Shown here piece after piece: positions 55,867 to 64,000 of a DNA stretch of 64,000 bases. Both the position numbers and the translations under genes were made by a program. The notes under the pieces were generated by a model. That model was not told the origin of the DNA. It saw only the letters and a program-made list of their open reading frames with translations, and did not search any database. Each line of letters opens with the position of its first letter. Within the stretch, counting starts at the first letter, position 1. Where the stretch lies: contig NZ_MPIN01000007.1 in NCBI RefSeq assembly GCF_001887355.1, forward strand, positions 332,888-396,887, in the 5' to 3' direction. This stretch comes from Cystobacter ferrugineus (lineage in GTDB: Bacteria > Myxococcota > Myxococcia > Myxococcales > Myxococcaceae).

Positions 55867-57318
55867 ATGCGACTGGATTCACTCAAGGCCCGGGTCCGCG
55901 AGGCGGGAGGACCCGAACTGCTCGAGCGTTTGGAGTGGCTCGACGCGCAGGGGACCCGGCCACCCGTCGCGCCCCGTCTGGTTGGCAGGCCGGACGGGAA
56001 GCTCCGCCCGGATTTCGACGTCGTGCTCGCGGGTGGGGGGCTGTCGCTCCTGTACGCGCCCGTGCTGGCCGGCTTCGGCCTGAAGGTCGGCGTGTTCGAC
56101 CGGGCCCGGGCGGCGGTGGTGCATCGCGAGTGGAACATCAGCGGCTCGGAGCTGGCGCCCCTGACGGACAGTGGCCTCTTCACGCCGTCGGAGGTGGAGT
56201 CCCTCATCGTCGCCCGCTACGAGCGCGGCGTGTGCCGCTGGCACGGCGGAGGCGAATACCCGGTGCGAGGGGTGCTCGATCACGCCATCGACGCGGGCCG
56301 GTTCCTCTCCGAGGTGCGCCGCCGCGCCGAGCTGCGCGGTGTGTCCTTCCACGAGGGCCATACCCTGGTGGGTCTGCGCGAGGGCCCCCACTGTGTGCGC
56401 CTGCTGTTCGAGCGCGCCGGGGGCGGCTGGGGCGATGTGACGGCGCGCGTGGTGCTCGATGCGCGGGGCGCTTCCAGTCCCCATGCGACCGCGGATCTGA
56501 TCTGCCCCACGGTGGGCGGGGTGCTCTCCGGGTTGAAGCAGGGCCGTGCTCCGGACGAGGTGGATCCCCGGGTGGGCGACATCCTGGTGACGACCGAGGG
56601 CGTGGAGGGGGGACGCCAGTACATCTGGGAGGGCTTTCCCGGACGCGCGGGCGAGACCACGGTCTACCTCTTCTATTACGCGCGGGCGCGCCGGAGCCGG
56701 GAACATGGGCTGCTGCCGCTCTACGGGCGGTTCTTCGAGCGGCTCGGCCGCTACAAGCGGGGCGAGCCACGTCTGCTCCGGCCGACGTTCGGCTACATCC
56801 CGGGCTGGTCGCGGTTGACTCCCGCCCCGAGGGCACCGGAGCGCCGGGTGGTGCTGGTGGGGGACGCGGCCGCGCGCCACTCGCCCCTGACCTGCTGTGG
56901 CTTCGGGGGGATGATGCGCTCGTTCCTTCCCGGCTCCCGGGCGCTCGCGGAGGCGCTCTCGCGAGAGCGCTTTCCTCCGGGCCCCATCGTCCATGACACG
57001 CCCCTGCATTCCGTGACGGGGCTGCTGGCGCTCTCCATGGCCATTCCCTCGCGTGCTCCGGAGCGCCGCGACGAGGTGAATCACTTGCTGGATACGGCCT
57101 TCGCCGTCCTCCACTCCATGGGCAACGACTGCTACGCGGCCATGCTCAAGGATCAATTGGAGGGGCGCGACTTCGCGCGGTTCCTCGCGGGGATCGCGCG
57201 GCGGCGGCCCCAGGTGTTCCGGGAGTTGCGCACGCTCGCGCATACCGGTCCGTTCGCGCTCGCGCGCTGGCTGGAGGGGTTCTCCCGCCTGCTGCTCAAC
57301 CCGTTCCTCGCACGCTGA
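55867..57318 (+). CDS. FAD-dependent lycopene cyclase-like protein (CruA/CruP family)
   Basis: A 483-residue flavoprotein. A-G-G-G-L-S-L-L-Y near residue 55 is the dinucleotide loop. The R87-E-W-N-I-S92 segment followed by S-E-L and G-L-F-T-P-S-E-V-E matches the signature of CruA/CruP lycopene cyclases of green sulfur bacteria and cyanobacteria (E-W-N-I-S-R). G-D-A-A-A-R-H-S-P-L-T-C-C-G-F-G-G is the C-terminal FAD segment. It would close one or both ends of lycopene. The next gene, a CrtU-like desaturase, starts 15 bases after its stop, supporting a carotenoid role. Confidence 0.8.
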   Translation: MRLDSLKARVREAGGPELLERLEWLDAQGTRPPVAPRLVGRPDGKLRPDFDVVLAGGGLSLLYAPVLAGFGLKVGVFDRARAAVVHREWNISGSELAPLTDSGLFTPSEVESLIVARYERGVCRWHGGGEYPVRGVLDHAIDAGRFLSEVRRRAELRGVSFHEGHTLVGLREGPHCVRLLFERAGGGWGDVTARVVLDARGASSPHATADLICPTVGGVLSGLKQGRAPDEVDPRVGDILVTTEGVEGGRQYIWEGFPGRAGETTVYLFYYARARRSREHGLLPLYGRFFERLGRYKRGEPRLLRPTFGYIPGWSRLTPAPRAPERRVVLVGDAAARHSPLTCCGFGGMMRSFLPGSRALAEALSRERFPPGPIVHDTPLHSVTGLLALSMAIPSRAPERRDEVNHLLDTAFAVLHSMGNDCYAAMLKDQLEGRDFARFLAGIARRRPQVFRELRTLAHTGPFALARWLEGFSRLLLNPFLAR

Positions 57319-57333
57319 TGGGAGGTGGGCCCC

Positions 57334-58878
57334 ATGCGCCTGCCGTTCGAGTGGTCGAAGCTCTCCATTCCCCGGTTGTCTCCCGAGAAGCTCCCGCCCG
57401 CGCGCCTGGCGCTCCAGTCGAGTGCCCCTGGGGGCGTCACCGCGGCGGTGGTGGGCGGAGGGCTCGCGGGTCTGGCGGCCGCCACGGTGCTCGCCGAGCG
57501 CGGTGTCTCCGTCACGGTCATCGAGCGGAAGCCGTACCTGGGGGGACGGGTCGGCGGCTGGCGGGATTGGCTGGCGGATGGCGAGCCGTTCGACATGGAG
57601 CGCGGCTTCCACGCCTTCTTCCGGCAGTACTACAACCTGCGCGCGTTGTTGCGCCGGGTGGACCCACGCGGAGAGCGCCTGCTCGAGCTGGACGATTATC
57701 CCCTGTTGGGCCCGTGGGGGCGCCGGGAGTCCTTCGCGGGCCTTCCCACGCGGCCTCCCTTCAACCTGGTGGGGCTCGTGGCCCGCACGCCGTCGCTGCG
57801 GCTGAAGGATCTGCTCCACCTCGAGACGCGCTCGGGACTGGCGATGCTCACGTTCGACATGGAGCGCACGTATGCCCGGTTCGATCATCGCGATGCGCGC
57901 GAGTTCCTGGACTCGCTCCGCTTCCCGCCCCATGCCCGGCGCATGCTGTTCAGTGTCTTCGCGCACTCCTTCTTCAACCCGGAGGAGGAGATGTCGGCGG
58001 CCGAACTGCTGATGATGTTCCACTTCTACTTCATGGGGAATCCGGAGGGCCTCGTCTTCGACGTGCTCGATCAGCCCTTCTCGCTGGCGCTGTGGCATCC
58101 GCTGCGCCGCTATCTGGAGTCGCTTCGGGTGGGCTTCCGGTTGTCCCAGTCGGTCACCGCGGTGGAGCCCCGGGTGGATGGGAAGTTCCGGTTGCAGGTG
58201 GAGGGGGAGGAGCCGCTCGTCGCGGACGCGGTGGTGCTCGCCACGCCGGTGCCCGCGCTCCAGCGGATCGTCGCCCGGTCACCGGAACTGCTCGATCGCG
58301 CATGGCGCGCGCGGGTGGCGGGGCTCGCGTTGACGTCGCCGTTCGCGGTGTGGCGGCTGTGGTTGGATCGTCCGGCGCGGCCCGGGCGTGCGCCGTTCGC
58401 GGGGACGACGGGCGTGGGGATGATCGACAACATCTCGCTCTATCACCTGTTCGAGAGCGAGAGCCGGGACTGGGCGGCGCGCACGGGGGGCGCGGTGGTC
58501 GAACTGCATGCCTACGGTCTGTCCCGAGGGGTGGACGAGGCGGAGGTGCGGAGGGATCTGCTGGCCGGCCTGCACGAGTTCTACCCGGAGTTCCGCGACG
58601 CGCGCGTGCTGGAGGAGCGCTTCCTGTGGCGTCAGGACTGTCCGGCGTTCGCGCCGGGCTCCTTCGCCTCGCGGCCGGGGCCGGAGACGCCCTCGTCCCG
58701 GGTGGCGCTGGCGGGGGACTTCACGCGTCTGCCCATTCCCACGGCGTTGATGGAGCGGGCGGCCACCTCGGGCTTCCTGGCGGCCAATCACCTGCTCGCG
58801 GGCTGGAACGTCCAGGGCGAGGACATCTGGTCCGTTCCGCGACGAGGCCTGCTGGCCGGGCTGCCGCTGCTGGACTGA
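57334..58878 (+). CDS. CrtU/CruE-like carotene desaturase/methyltransferase
   Basis: A 514-residue phytoene-desaturase-superfamily FAD enzyme. V-V-G-G-G-L-A-G-L is the FAD loop, then E-R-K-P-Y-L-G-G-R. The central block R-G-F-H-A-F-F-R-Q-Y-Y-N-L-R, the A-H-S-F-F-N segment and M-F-H-F-Y-F-M-G closely follow CrtU-type beta-carotene desaturase/methyltransferases, which turn beta-ionone rings into aromatic rings (isorenieratene, chlorobactene). It starts at the ATG at 57334 with GGAGG 8 bases upstream. Together with the CruA/CruP-like cyclase this suggests aromatic carotenoids; other CrtI-like activities remain possible. Confidence 0.78.
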   Translation: MRLPFEWSKLSIPRLSPEKLPPARLALQSSAPGGVTAAVVGGGLAGLAAATVLAERGVSVTVIERKPYLGGRVGGWRDWLADGEPFDMERGFHAFFRQYYNLRALLRRVDPRGERLLELDDYPLLGPWGRRESFAGLPTRPPFNLVGLVARTPSLRLKDLLHLETRSGLAMLTFDMERTYARFDHRDAREFLDSLRFPPHARRMLFSVFAHSFFNPEEEMSAAELLMMFHFYFMGNPEGLVFDVLDQPFSLALWHPLRRYLESLRVGFRLSQSVTAVEPRVDGKFRLQVEGEEPLVADAVVLATPVPALQRIVARSPELLDRAWRARVAGLALTSPFAVWRLWLDRPARPGRAPFAGTTGVGMIDNISLYHLFESESRDWAARTGGAVVELHAYGLSRGVDEAEVRRDLLAGLHEFYPEFRDARVLEERFLWRQDCPAFAPGSFASRPGPETPSSRVALAGDFTRLPIPTALMERAATSGFLAANHLLAGWNVQGEDIWSVPRRGLLAGLPLLD

Positions 58879-58888
58879 CGGACGGGAG

Positions 58889-58917
58889 GCGCCTGCCCCC
58901 CTCACGAGAGCAGGCGC
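58889..58917. terminator. bidirectional-type hairpin between convergent genes
   Basis: GCGCCTGC at 58889-58896 pairs with GCAGGCGC at 58910-58917. It sits between the CrtU-like gene (ends 58878) and the EGF-repeat gene (ends 58932 on the minus strand). Confidence 0.5.
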
Positions 58918-58931
58918 GGACTCACCGGGGT

Positions 58932-60410
58932 TCAGGGATACGTGATGGACGTCACGTAGCCAGCCTTGTCCGGGCTGCACGCTCGCGGGTACGTGTAGGC
59001 GGTGCTCGTGAACGACCCCGCGAACGTCTGGGGCTCCTTGCCTGGCTTGTGCACCGTGATGGAGTAGGTGACGGGCGAGTCGGGGCTGGGCGAGGGAAAG
59101 AATTCCGCGGTCTCGAAGCAGACGTAGTAGGTGCCAGGGGGCGGAGTCACGCCCGAGGCCCAGAAGACGTTCTCCGGTCCCTGCCCCGTGTAATCATCCT
59201 GATCCTTCTGGCCCTGGTCCGTGCTGTCGCCCGGGCCCATGTTGTCGTTCGAGATCACGTTGCCAGTGGGCGTGGTGACAATCAGGTCCCCATCACCCGG
59301 GCGATCCCACGTCGCGCTGATCTGGAACTCGCTACCGCCGCCCCGGCACTGCGAATCCACACAGGACTGGCCTCCGCCGCAGGCCATGCCGCAGCCCCCG
59401 CAGTGGTTCGCATCCGACGTCGTATTCACGCACTCGGTTCCACAGATCGTCTTCGGGGCCTCGCAGGTAGGGGCATTGGGCGTGCAGACGTAGTGGCCCG
59501 GCGTGTTGGTGCACGTCTCGTCGTCGGCGCAGGTGGCGGTGCCGCTGGCGCACTCGTCGATGTCGGTGCACGTGACGCCATTGCCCGAGTACCCCACCTT
59601 GCACGCGCAGGTGAAGTTGCCCGACGTGTTGATGCAGGTGGCATTGGCATCGCAGTTGTCCGTGTTGTTGGTGCACTCGTCGACGTCGGTGCACGTGGTG
59701 CCATCGCCCGTGTAGCCGGACTTGCACGCACAGGTGAATCCACCCACCGTGTTGGTGCAGGTGGCATTGGCATCGCAGGTGTCCGTGTCGATGGCGCACT
59801 CGTCGATGTCCGTGCACGTGGTGCCATCGCCCGTGTAGCCGGACTTGCACGCACAGGTGAAGCTGCCCGGCGTGTTGGCGCAGGTGGCATTGGCATCGCA
59901 GGTGTCCGTGTCGATGGCGCACTCGTCGATGTCCGTGCACGTGGTGCCATCGCCCGTGTAGCCGGACTTGCACGCACAGGTGAAGCTGCCCGGCGTGTTG
60001 GCGCAGGTGGCATTGGCATCGCAGGTGTGCGTGTCGATGGCGCACTCGTCGACGTCCGTGCACGTGGTGCCATCGCCCGTGTAGCCAGGCTTGCAGGTAC
60101 AGACGGCGCTTCCAGACGTCTCGGTACAGAGGGCGTTGGCGTCGCACTGCGTCGAGCCGTCGGCACACGAACCCGTCTGTCGGGTACAGCGGCTCGGCGC
60201 CCCCGTGCACTGCCATCCCTGCTCTACCTGGCAGGCGCCGTCACACCCATCGCCCCCTTCGTGCAGACCATCGTCACAGGTCTCCTGCTGCTGGACGACT
60301 CCGTCGCCACATCTCCCCGAGGGGGGATTTTCACTGTTGGTGGGCCCGCACCCAGCCGCTCCCAAAACGAGCCCGAGAACACATACGAAGCGTCGCACTG
60401 CATCAACCAT
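58932..60410 (-). CDS. secreted lipoprotein with tandem calcium-binding EGF-like repeats
   Basis: A 492-residue surface protein. The ATG at 60410 is supported by AAGGAG eight bases upstream and gives signal [21 protein letters not shown] with lipobox Cys21. A Cys-rich segment ([14 protein letters not shown]) is followed by about five EGF_CA domains of 41 residues with the D-V/I-D-E-C calcium signature, then a Cys-rich stalk (C-G-G-C-G-M-A-C) and a C-terminal domain resembling pre-peptidase beta-sandwich domains ([15 protein letters not shown]). Probably adhesion or calcium-dependent matrix binding. Confidence 0.85.
   Translation of the reverse strand: MVDAVRRFVCVLGLVLGAAGCGPTNSENPPSGRCGDGVVQQQETCDDGLHEGGDGCDGACQVEQGWQCTGAPSRCTRQTGSCADGSTQCDANALCTETSGSAVCTCKPGYTGDGTTCTDVDECAIDTHTCDANATCANTPGSFTCACKSGYTGDGTTCTDIDECAIDTDTCDANATCANTPGSFTCACKSGYTGDGTTCTDIDECAIDTDTCDANATCTNTVGGFTCACKSGYTGDGTTCTDVDECTNNTDNCDANATCINTSGNFTCACKVGYSGNGVTCTDIDECASGTATCADDETCTNTPGHYVCTPNAPTCEAPKTICGTECVNTTSDANHCGGCGMACGGGQSCVDSQCRGGGSEFQISATWDRPGDGDLIVTTPTGNVISNDNMGPGDSTDQGQKDQDDYTGQGPENVFWASGVTPPPGTYYVCFETAEFFPSPSPDSPVTYSITVHKPGKEPQTFAGSFTSTAYTYPRACSPDKAGYVTSITYP
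59508..60122 (-). repeat. 123-bp in-frame tandem repeat encoding EGF-like domains
   Basis: Period 123 bases (41 codons), with the marker GCAC(GTGGTG) at 59568, 59691, 59814, 59937 and 60060. The units starting at 59814 and 59937 differ at only 2 of 123 bases, while outer units have diverged more. This indicates recent unit duplication or gene conversion and makes the region prone to copy-number change and assembly error. Confidence 0.85.
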
Positions 60411-60612
60411 GGGTATTGCTCCTTGCGTGGCTTTCATCCTGCAAGCGACCCGTCCCGTTGTCTGCTCTCTTGCCGCCGAATCCCACGAGGCACCCCGGAC
60501 GCTGGTGGGTCCGGGGGAGGGCGAGGCGCACTCGCCTCGCACGCTAGACTCTCCTGGCGATGGATGGCCAGTGATGGGCCGGGTCCTGCGCGAGGCTGGA
60601 GGAGACAACGGG

Positions 60613-63600
60613 ATGAAATCCAGACACAACACGTGGAGTCGAGCGGTTCCTCATGGGCAGCGACGTGGGCGGCTCCTGATGGCGCTGTGGGTGGTGGCCG
60701 CGGGGGGCGCCTGTGGCACCACGGAGTCCCAGGAGCCGGAGCCTGTCAGGGGCGTGAGGCATCTGGCTGGGCACTGCGAAGTGCCGCCCCCCTTCACGGC
60801 CAACTTCGAGCCCGAGCTCCAGTGGGCGTGGACGGGCAGCGCGGTGCTGCCCGACTACAAGCAGGTGATGATGACCCCGTCGGTGGTGGACGTGAACGGG
60901 GATGGCACTCCGGACATCGTCTTCAGCTCCTTCGCCGGCGGCAACTACAGCTCGGATGGTGTGCTGCGGGCCATCAGTGGTGATGACGGCCATGCCTTGT
61001 GGACGGTGACGGACGCCTCGGCCCGGGTGAAGCCGGGCGCCAGCATCACGGCGGGTGATCTCGATGGCGATGGGCTGGTGGAGATCTGCGGCATCCCCGA
61101 GAACGGGCGCGGCATCATCTGCTTCGAGCATGATGGCACCTTCAAGTTCCGCTCGGCCGAGGCCGCGTACGACTACAACGAATGGGGCGGCCCCTCGCTG
61201 GCGGACCTGGACGGTGACGGCTCCGTGGAGATCCTCGATGGCAATCGCGTCTACAGCCACACCGGGCGGTTGTTGTGGGTGGGCGGCGATTCCATGGGCG
61301 GTGCACACTCCACCGGCCCCGTGTCCTTCGCGGTGGACCTCGACCAGGACGGCAAGCTGGAGGTGATCAACGGCCGCTCGGTCTACAACTCCGACGGAAC
61401 CACGCGGTGCGCCAACACGAACGTGCCGCACGGCTTCGCGGGCGTGGCCAACTTCGACGGCGACGCGGCGGGGGAGATCGTCGTGGCGGGCCGCGGGAAG
61501 GTGAGCCTGCTCGACGATGACTGCTCGCTGCTGTGGACCCGGGACGTGTATGTGACGGGCCACGCGCAGTCCGCGGCCGGTCACGGCGGCCCACCCACCC
61601 TCGCGGACTTCGATGGTGACGGCCAGCTCGAGATCGGCCTGCCCGGCGAGTGGAACTACACCGTCTATGGCTCCGACGGCGCCGTGAAGTGGTCCAACTC
61701 CATTCAGGACTACAGCTCGGGCCGCACCGCTTCCACCACGTTCGATTTCGAGGACGATGGCAGGCTCGAGGTCGTCTTCGCGGACGAGGAGTACCTGCGC
61801 ATCTACGATGGCCCCACGGGCGAGTTGCGCTGGGAGACGCGCAACAGCTCGGGCACCACGCACGAGTACCCGCTCGTCGTGGACGTGGATGGGGACAACG
61901 CCGCGGAGATCATCGTGGTGTCCAACAACCACGCGTACCCGGGCCAGAACGGCATCCGTGTGTTCCACGATGCCAGGGAGGGTTGGGCCAACACCCGGCG
62001 CGTCTGGAACCAGCACGCGTACTCGGTCACGAACGTCAACAACGACGGTGCCATCCCGGTGCACGCGGCTCCCCACTGGCTCCACCCGAAGCTCAACGTC
62101 TTCCGCGCCAACGTCGCCAACTACCTGGGTGAGGGCCCCAGCCCCTACGCCGCCCCGGACCTCGCCGCCTCCCGCGTGACCGCCACGTGTGATGGCGAGG
62201 GCCTGCTGGTACTCGGCGCGACCGTGCTCAACCAGGGAGAGGCCCCCGTGGGGGCGGGCGTGAAGGTGGCTTTCTACAAGGGCAACCCGGCCTCGGGCGG
62301 CACGCTGCTTGGCGTGACGGCCGTCGCGGAGCCTCTGCCCGTGGGGGGCAGCGCCACCGCCACGCTCCAGGTGTCCTCTTCCTTCACGGGCACCACCGAG
62401 GTGTGGGCCGTGGTGGACGATGATGGCGCGGGCCAGGGGAGCACCTCCGAGTGCATCGAGGACAACAACGGCTCCTCCGCGTCGGCGGAGCTGTCGTGTG
62501 AGGTGACTCCGGCGAACAAGCCGCCGGTGGCCCTGTGCCGTGACGTCACCGTCAACGCCGACGCGTCCTGCCTCGGCGGCGCCAGTGTGAACGGTGGCAG
62601 CTATGATCCGGACAACGGGCCGTCGCCGCTCGCCGTGACCGAGGTGCCCTCCGCGTCCTTTGGTCTGGGCACCCACCCGGTGACCCTGACGGCGTCGGAT
62701 GGAGAGGCGAGCGCCCAGTGCGTGGGTCACGTCACCGTGGTGGACACCACGAAGCCCGCGGTGGGCTGCCCCGACTCGCAGGTGCTCGACACGTGTTCGC
62801 TGGAGGGGGCCTCCGCCTCCTTCGAACTCTCCGCCACCGACAACTGCGGCTCACCCGCCGTCACCTGCTCGTATGATTCGGGCACCACCTTCCCGGTGGG
62901 CGAGACGTCCGTCACCTGCTCCGCGAAGGATGCTTCTGGCAACAGCGCGTCCTGCGGCTTCAAGGTGCAGGTGCGTGGGGACACGACGCCGCCCGTGCTG
63001 CACTGCCCCACGGCGCCGGTGGTGGTGGAGAGCTGCGCGGGAAGTGCCCAGGTCTCCTTCGAGGTCTCCGCCACGGACAACTGCGGCCCCGTGCCCGTCA
63101 CGTGCTCGAGGGCCTCCGGCTCCTCGTTCCCGGCGGGTAATACGTCCGTGTCCTGCTCGGCGACGGACGCCTGGGGCAACTCGGCCTCGTGTCTCTTCGC
63201 CGTCCAGGTGAGCGGCGCGGGCTCGTCCACGCCGCCCACCCCGGGCGCGGATCTGGGCCACGAGCTGTGGTCGCCCAACCACAAGTACGAGTACCTGCCC
63301 ATCTCCCTGTCGGAGTGCGCCGCCCCGGCGAAGGATGCGTGCGGCGGCTCGCTGCCCCTGGAGCAGTACGGGCGCATCCTGCGCATCACCTCGGACGAGG
63401 TGGAGGATGCCAACGGCAACGGTGATGGCCGCACGTGCGACGACATGGTCATCACCGGCCCCACGTCCATGCGGTTGCGCTCCGAGCGCGAGGGCACGGG
63501 GGACGGCCGCGTCTACACCGTGACCTACGTGGTCGCCGCGCCCGGCGGGGTGTCCACGCAGGGCACCTGCCACGTCTACGTGCCGCACGACCAGTCCGGC

Positions 63601-63687
63601 CGGGACGTGGTGGACAGCGGGGTGAAGTTCTGTGTCGGCGAGGGCTGCCCGCCGGGCACCTCGGAGCACAGCCCGCTGTGCAGGTGA
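60613..63687 (+). CDS. large secreted FG-GAP/VCBS and HYR-domain surface protein
   Basis: A 1024-residue exported protein. The start at 60613 ([12 protein letters not shown]) precedes a hydrophobic signal and a possible lipoprotein Cys (A-G-G-A-C). About residues 90-480 carry FG-GAP-type calcium repeats ([40 protein letters not shown]). A CARDB-like domain (about 515-640) and at least two HYR/immunoglobulin-like domains with D-N-C-G repeats (about 650-880) follow. The protein is divergent from the EGF-repeat gene. A role in surface adhesion or matrix is likely. Confidence 0.83.
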   Translation: MKSRHNTWSRAVPHGQRRGRLLMALWVVAAGGACGTTESQEPEPVRGVRHLAGHCEVPPPFTANFEPELQWAWTGSAVLPDYKQVMMTPSVVDVNGDGTPDIVFSSFAGGNYSSDGVLRAISGDDGHALWTVTDASARVKPGASITAGDLDGDGLVEICGIPENGRGIICFEHDGTFKFRSAEAAYDYNEWGGPSLADLDGDGSVEILDGNRVYSHTGRLLWVGGDSMGGAHSTGPVSFAVDLDQDGKLEVINGRSVYNSDGTTRCANTNVPHGFAGVANFDGDAAGEIVVAGRGKVSLLDDDCSLLWTRDVYVTGHAQSAAGHGGPPTLADFDGDGQLEIGLPGEWNYTVYGSDGAVKWSNSIQDYSSGRTASTTFDFEDDGRLEVVFADEEYLRIYDGPTGELRWETRNSSGTTHEYPLVVDVDGDNAAEIIVVSNNHAYPGQNGIRVFHDAREGWANTRRVWNQHAYSVTNVNNDGAIPVHAAPHWLHPKLNVFRANVANYLGEGPSPYAAPDLAASRVTATCDGEGLLVLGATVLNQGEAPVGAGVKVAFYKGNPASGGTLLGVTAVAEPLPVGGSATATLQVSSSFTGTTEVWAVVDDDGAGQGSTSECIEDNNGSSASAELSCEVTPANKPPVALCRDVTVNADASCLGGASVNGGSYDPDNGPSPLAVTEVPSASFGLGTHPVTLTASDGEASAQCVGHVTVVDTTKPAVGCPDSQVLDTCSLEGASASFELSATDNCGSPAVTCSYDSGTTFPVGETSVTCSAKDASGNSASCGFKVQVRGDTTPPVLHCPTAPVVVESCAGSAQVSFEVSATDNCGPVPVTCSRASGSSFPAGNTSVSCSATDAWGNSASCLFAVQVSGAGSSTPPTPGADLGHELWSPNHKYEYLPISLSECAAPAKDACGGSLPLEQYGRILRITSDEVEDANGNGDGRTCDDMVITGPTSMRLRSEREGTGDGRVYTVTYVVAAPGGVSTQGTCHVYVPHDQSGRDVVDSGVKFCVGEGCPPGTSEHSPLCR

Positions 63688-63710
63688 GCCGTTGACGCGC
63701 TGAAGCGCAC

Positions 63711-63753
63711 GAGGGCCCGGGACCGGATCCAACCGGTGCCCGGGCCCTCTTTT
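63711..63753 (+). terminator. strong rho-independent terminator
   Basis: GAGGGCCCGGG plus ACCGG pairs with CCGGT plus CCCGGGCCCTC around an ATCCAA-type loop with a one-base bulge, immediately followed by TTTT. It lies 24 bases after the stop of the FG-GAP/HYR gene. Confidence 0.85.
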
Positions 63754-63981
63754 GCGAGCCCGCCAACTGGTTGAGCGGGCACGCCAGCCTTGCCTGCCTT
63801 TGCTTCCGCCTTCCACCCGGCCTTGGCGCGTCTCTTGAGGAAGGCAGGGGCACCTCCAGGCCCTCGGGAGCGCCGGGCAGGTCAGGAAGGGGAAGAGCTG
63901 ACTTTGTGATGCCCCCGACCTGTTCCACATTGGATTGATGTGGCGCGGGGGCGCCTCGTCACCACGGAGGCAGGAGAGCCC
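63754..63981. other. intergenic region, no gene seen
   Basis: A further GC hairpin (GCCCGC/GCGGGC) occurs near 63758-63780. No convincing coding frame on either strand. The promoter of the gene starting at 63982 should be here. Confidence 0.35.
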
Positions 63982-64000
63982 ATGACGATGGCCGACGGGC
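63982..64000 (+). CDS. start of a gene cut by the window end
   Basis: ATG at 63982 preceded by AGGAGAG six bases upstream; only M-T-M-A-D-G is visible. The product cannot be named. Confidence 0.35.

Noticed and set aside
59508-60122. regularly spaced repeats considered as a CRISPR array
   Set aside because: The 123-bp units are in frame and encode EGF-like domains; there are no short repeats with unique spacers.
57318-60983. 1221-residue plus-strand open frame over the CrtU-like and EGF genes
   Set aside because: Gly/Ala/Arg-rich translation without domains, covering two well-supported genes in other frames.

Overview
The window is high-GC chromosomal DNA of a myxobacterium, most likely in the Cystobacterineae (Archangium/Cystobacter/Stigmatella type). 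This rests on a MYXO-CTERM sorting signal (54967-55584), a DUF6310/DUF5953-type gene pair, many secreted lipoproteins with Asp/Ala/Gly/Pro-rich linkers, and very high third-position GC. No phage, IS transposase, CRISPR array, rRNA or replication origin was seen. All family assignments come from reading the sequence; no database search was run.

Layout. 1-3020: partial lipoprotein, Sua5/TsaC-type threonylcarbamoyl-AMP synthase, and a START-like/SDR fusion. 3021-4841: a decayed tRNA-end-like sequence beside a two-gene cassette (DUF6310-type lipoprotein with a possible C-terminal nuclease fold, plus DUF5953-type partner). 5171-10723: YfhO-type membrane protein, a GH18-like/PKD/discoidin secreted protein that looks imported, and a DUF3089 hydrolase. 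10799-11322: an unusual array of three tRNA-like genes behind a 51-residue peptide gene. 11595-15275: TPP riboswitch and a thiO-thiS-thiG-thiE-thiF operon whose genes overlap and which looks alphaproteobacterial. 15322-19284: NfeD/slipin membrane operon and a GDSL-esterase operon, with a broken second copy of the latter's small gene. 19643-24011: BON protein, SDR, a small lipoprotein/partner cassette, and a DASS anion symporter whose 5' end is also present as an internally deleted scar. 24065-36123: mostly secreted or surface functions (DUF6055-like metalloprotease, GH43 lipoprotein, TonB receptor, esterase) plus AhpD-like protein, lipase and a multi-domain sensor kinase. 36639-47120: HflX, SDR, Omp85-type barrel, M20 and S28 peptidases, EamA transporter, lipoproteins, PlsC. 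47243-50647: an isoquinoline-1-oxidoreductase-type molybdenum hydroxylase operon with a di-haem lipoprotein. 50795-52512: histidine kinase/receiver pair. 52735-55584: FAD-Rieske protein, AlkA glycosylase, MYXO-CTERM protein. 55867-58878: a CruA/CruP-like lycopene cyclase next to a CrtU-like carotene desaturase/methyltransferase, suggesting aromatic carotenoid synthesis. 58932-63687: EGF-repeat and FG-GAP/HYR surface lipoproteins.

Functional themes are predation and scavenging (proteases, glycosidases, esterases, TonB uptake), cofactor supply (riboswitch-controlled thiazole synthesis), redox enzymes, and carotenoid tailoring. Two accessory genes lie next to truncated duplicate copies of resident sequence (15322-15455 and 21511-21569), which points to recombination-driven cassette insertion. 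The best candidates for something undescribed are the non-canonical tRNA array with its peptide gene, the CruA/CrtU pair in a non-phototroph, and the DUF6310/DUF5953 cassette.
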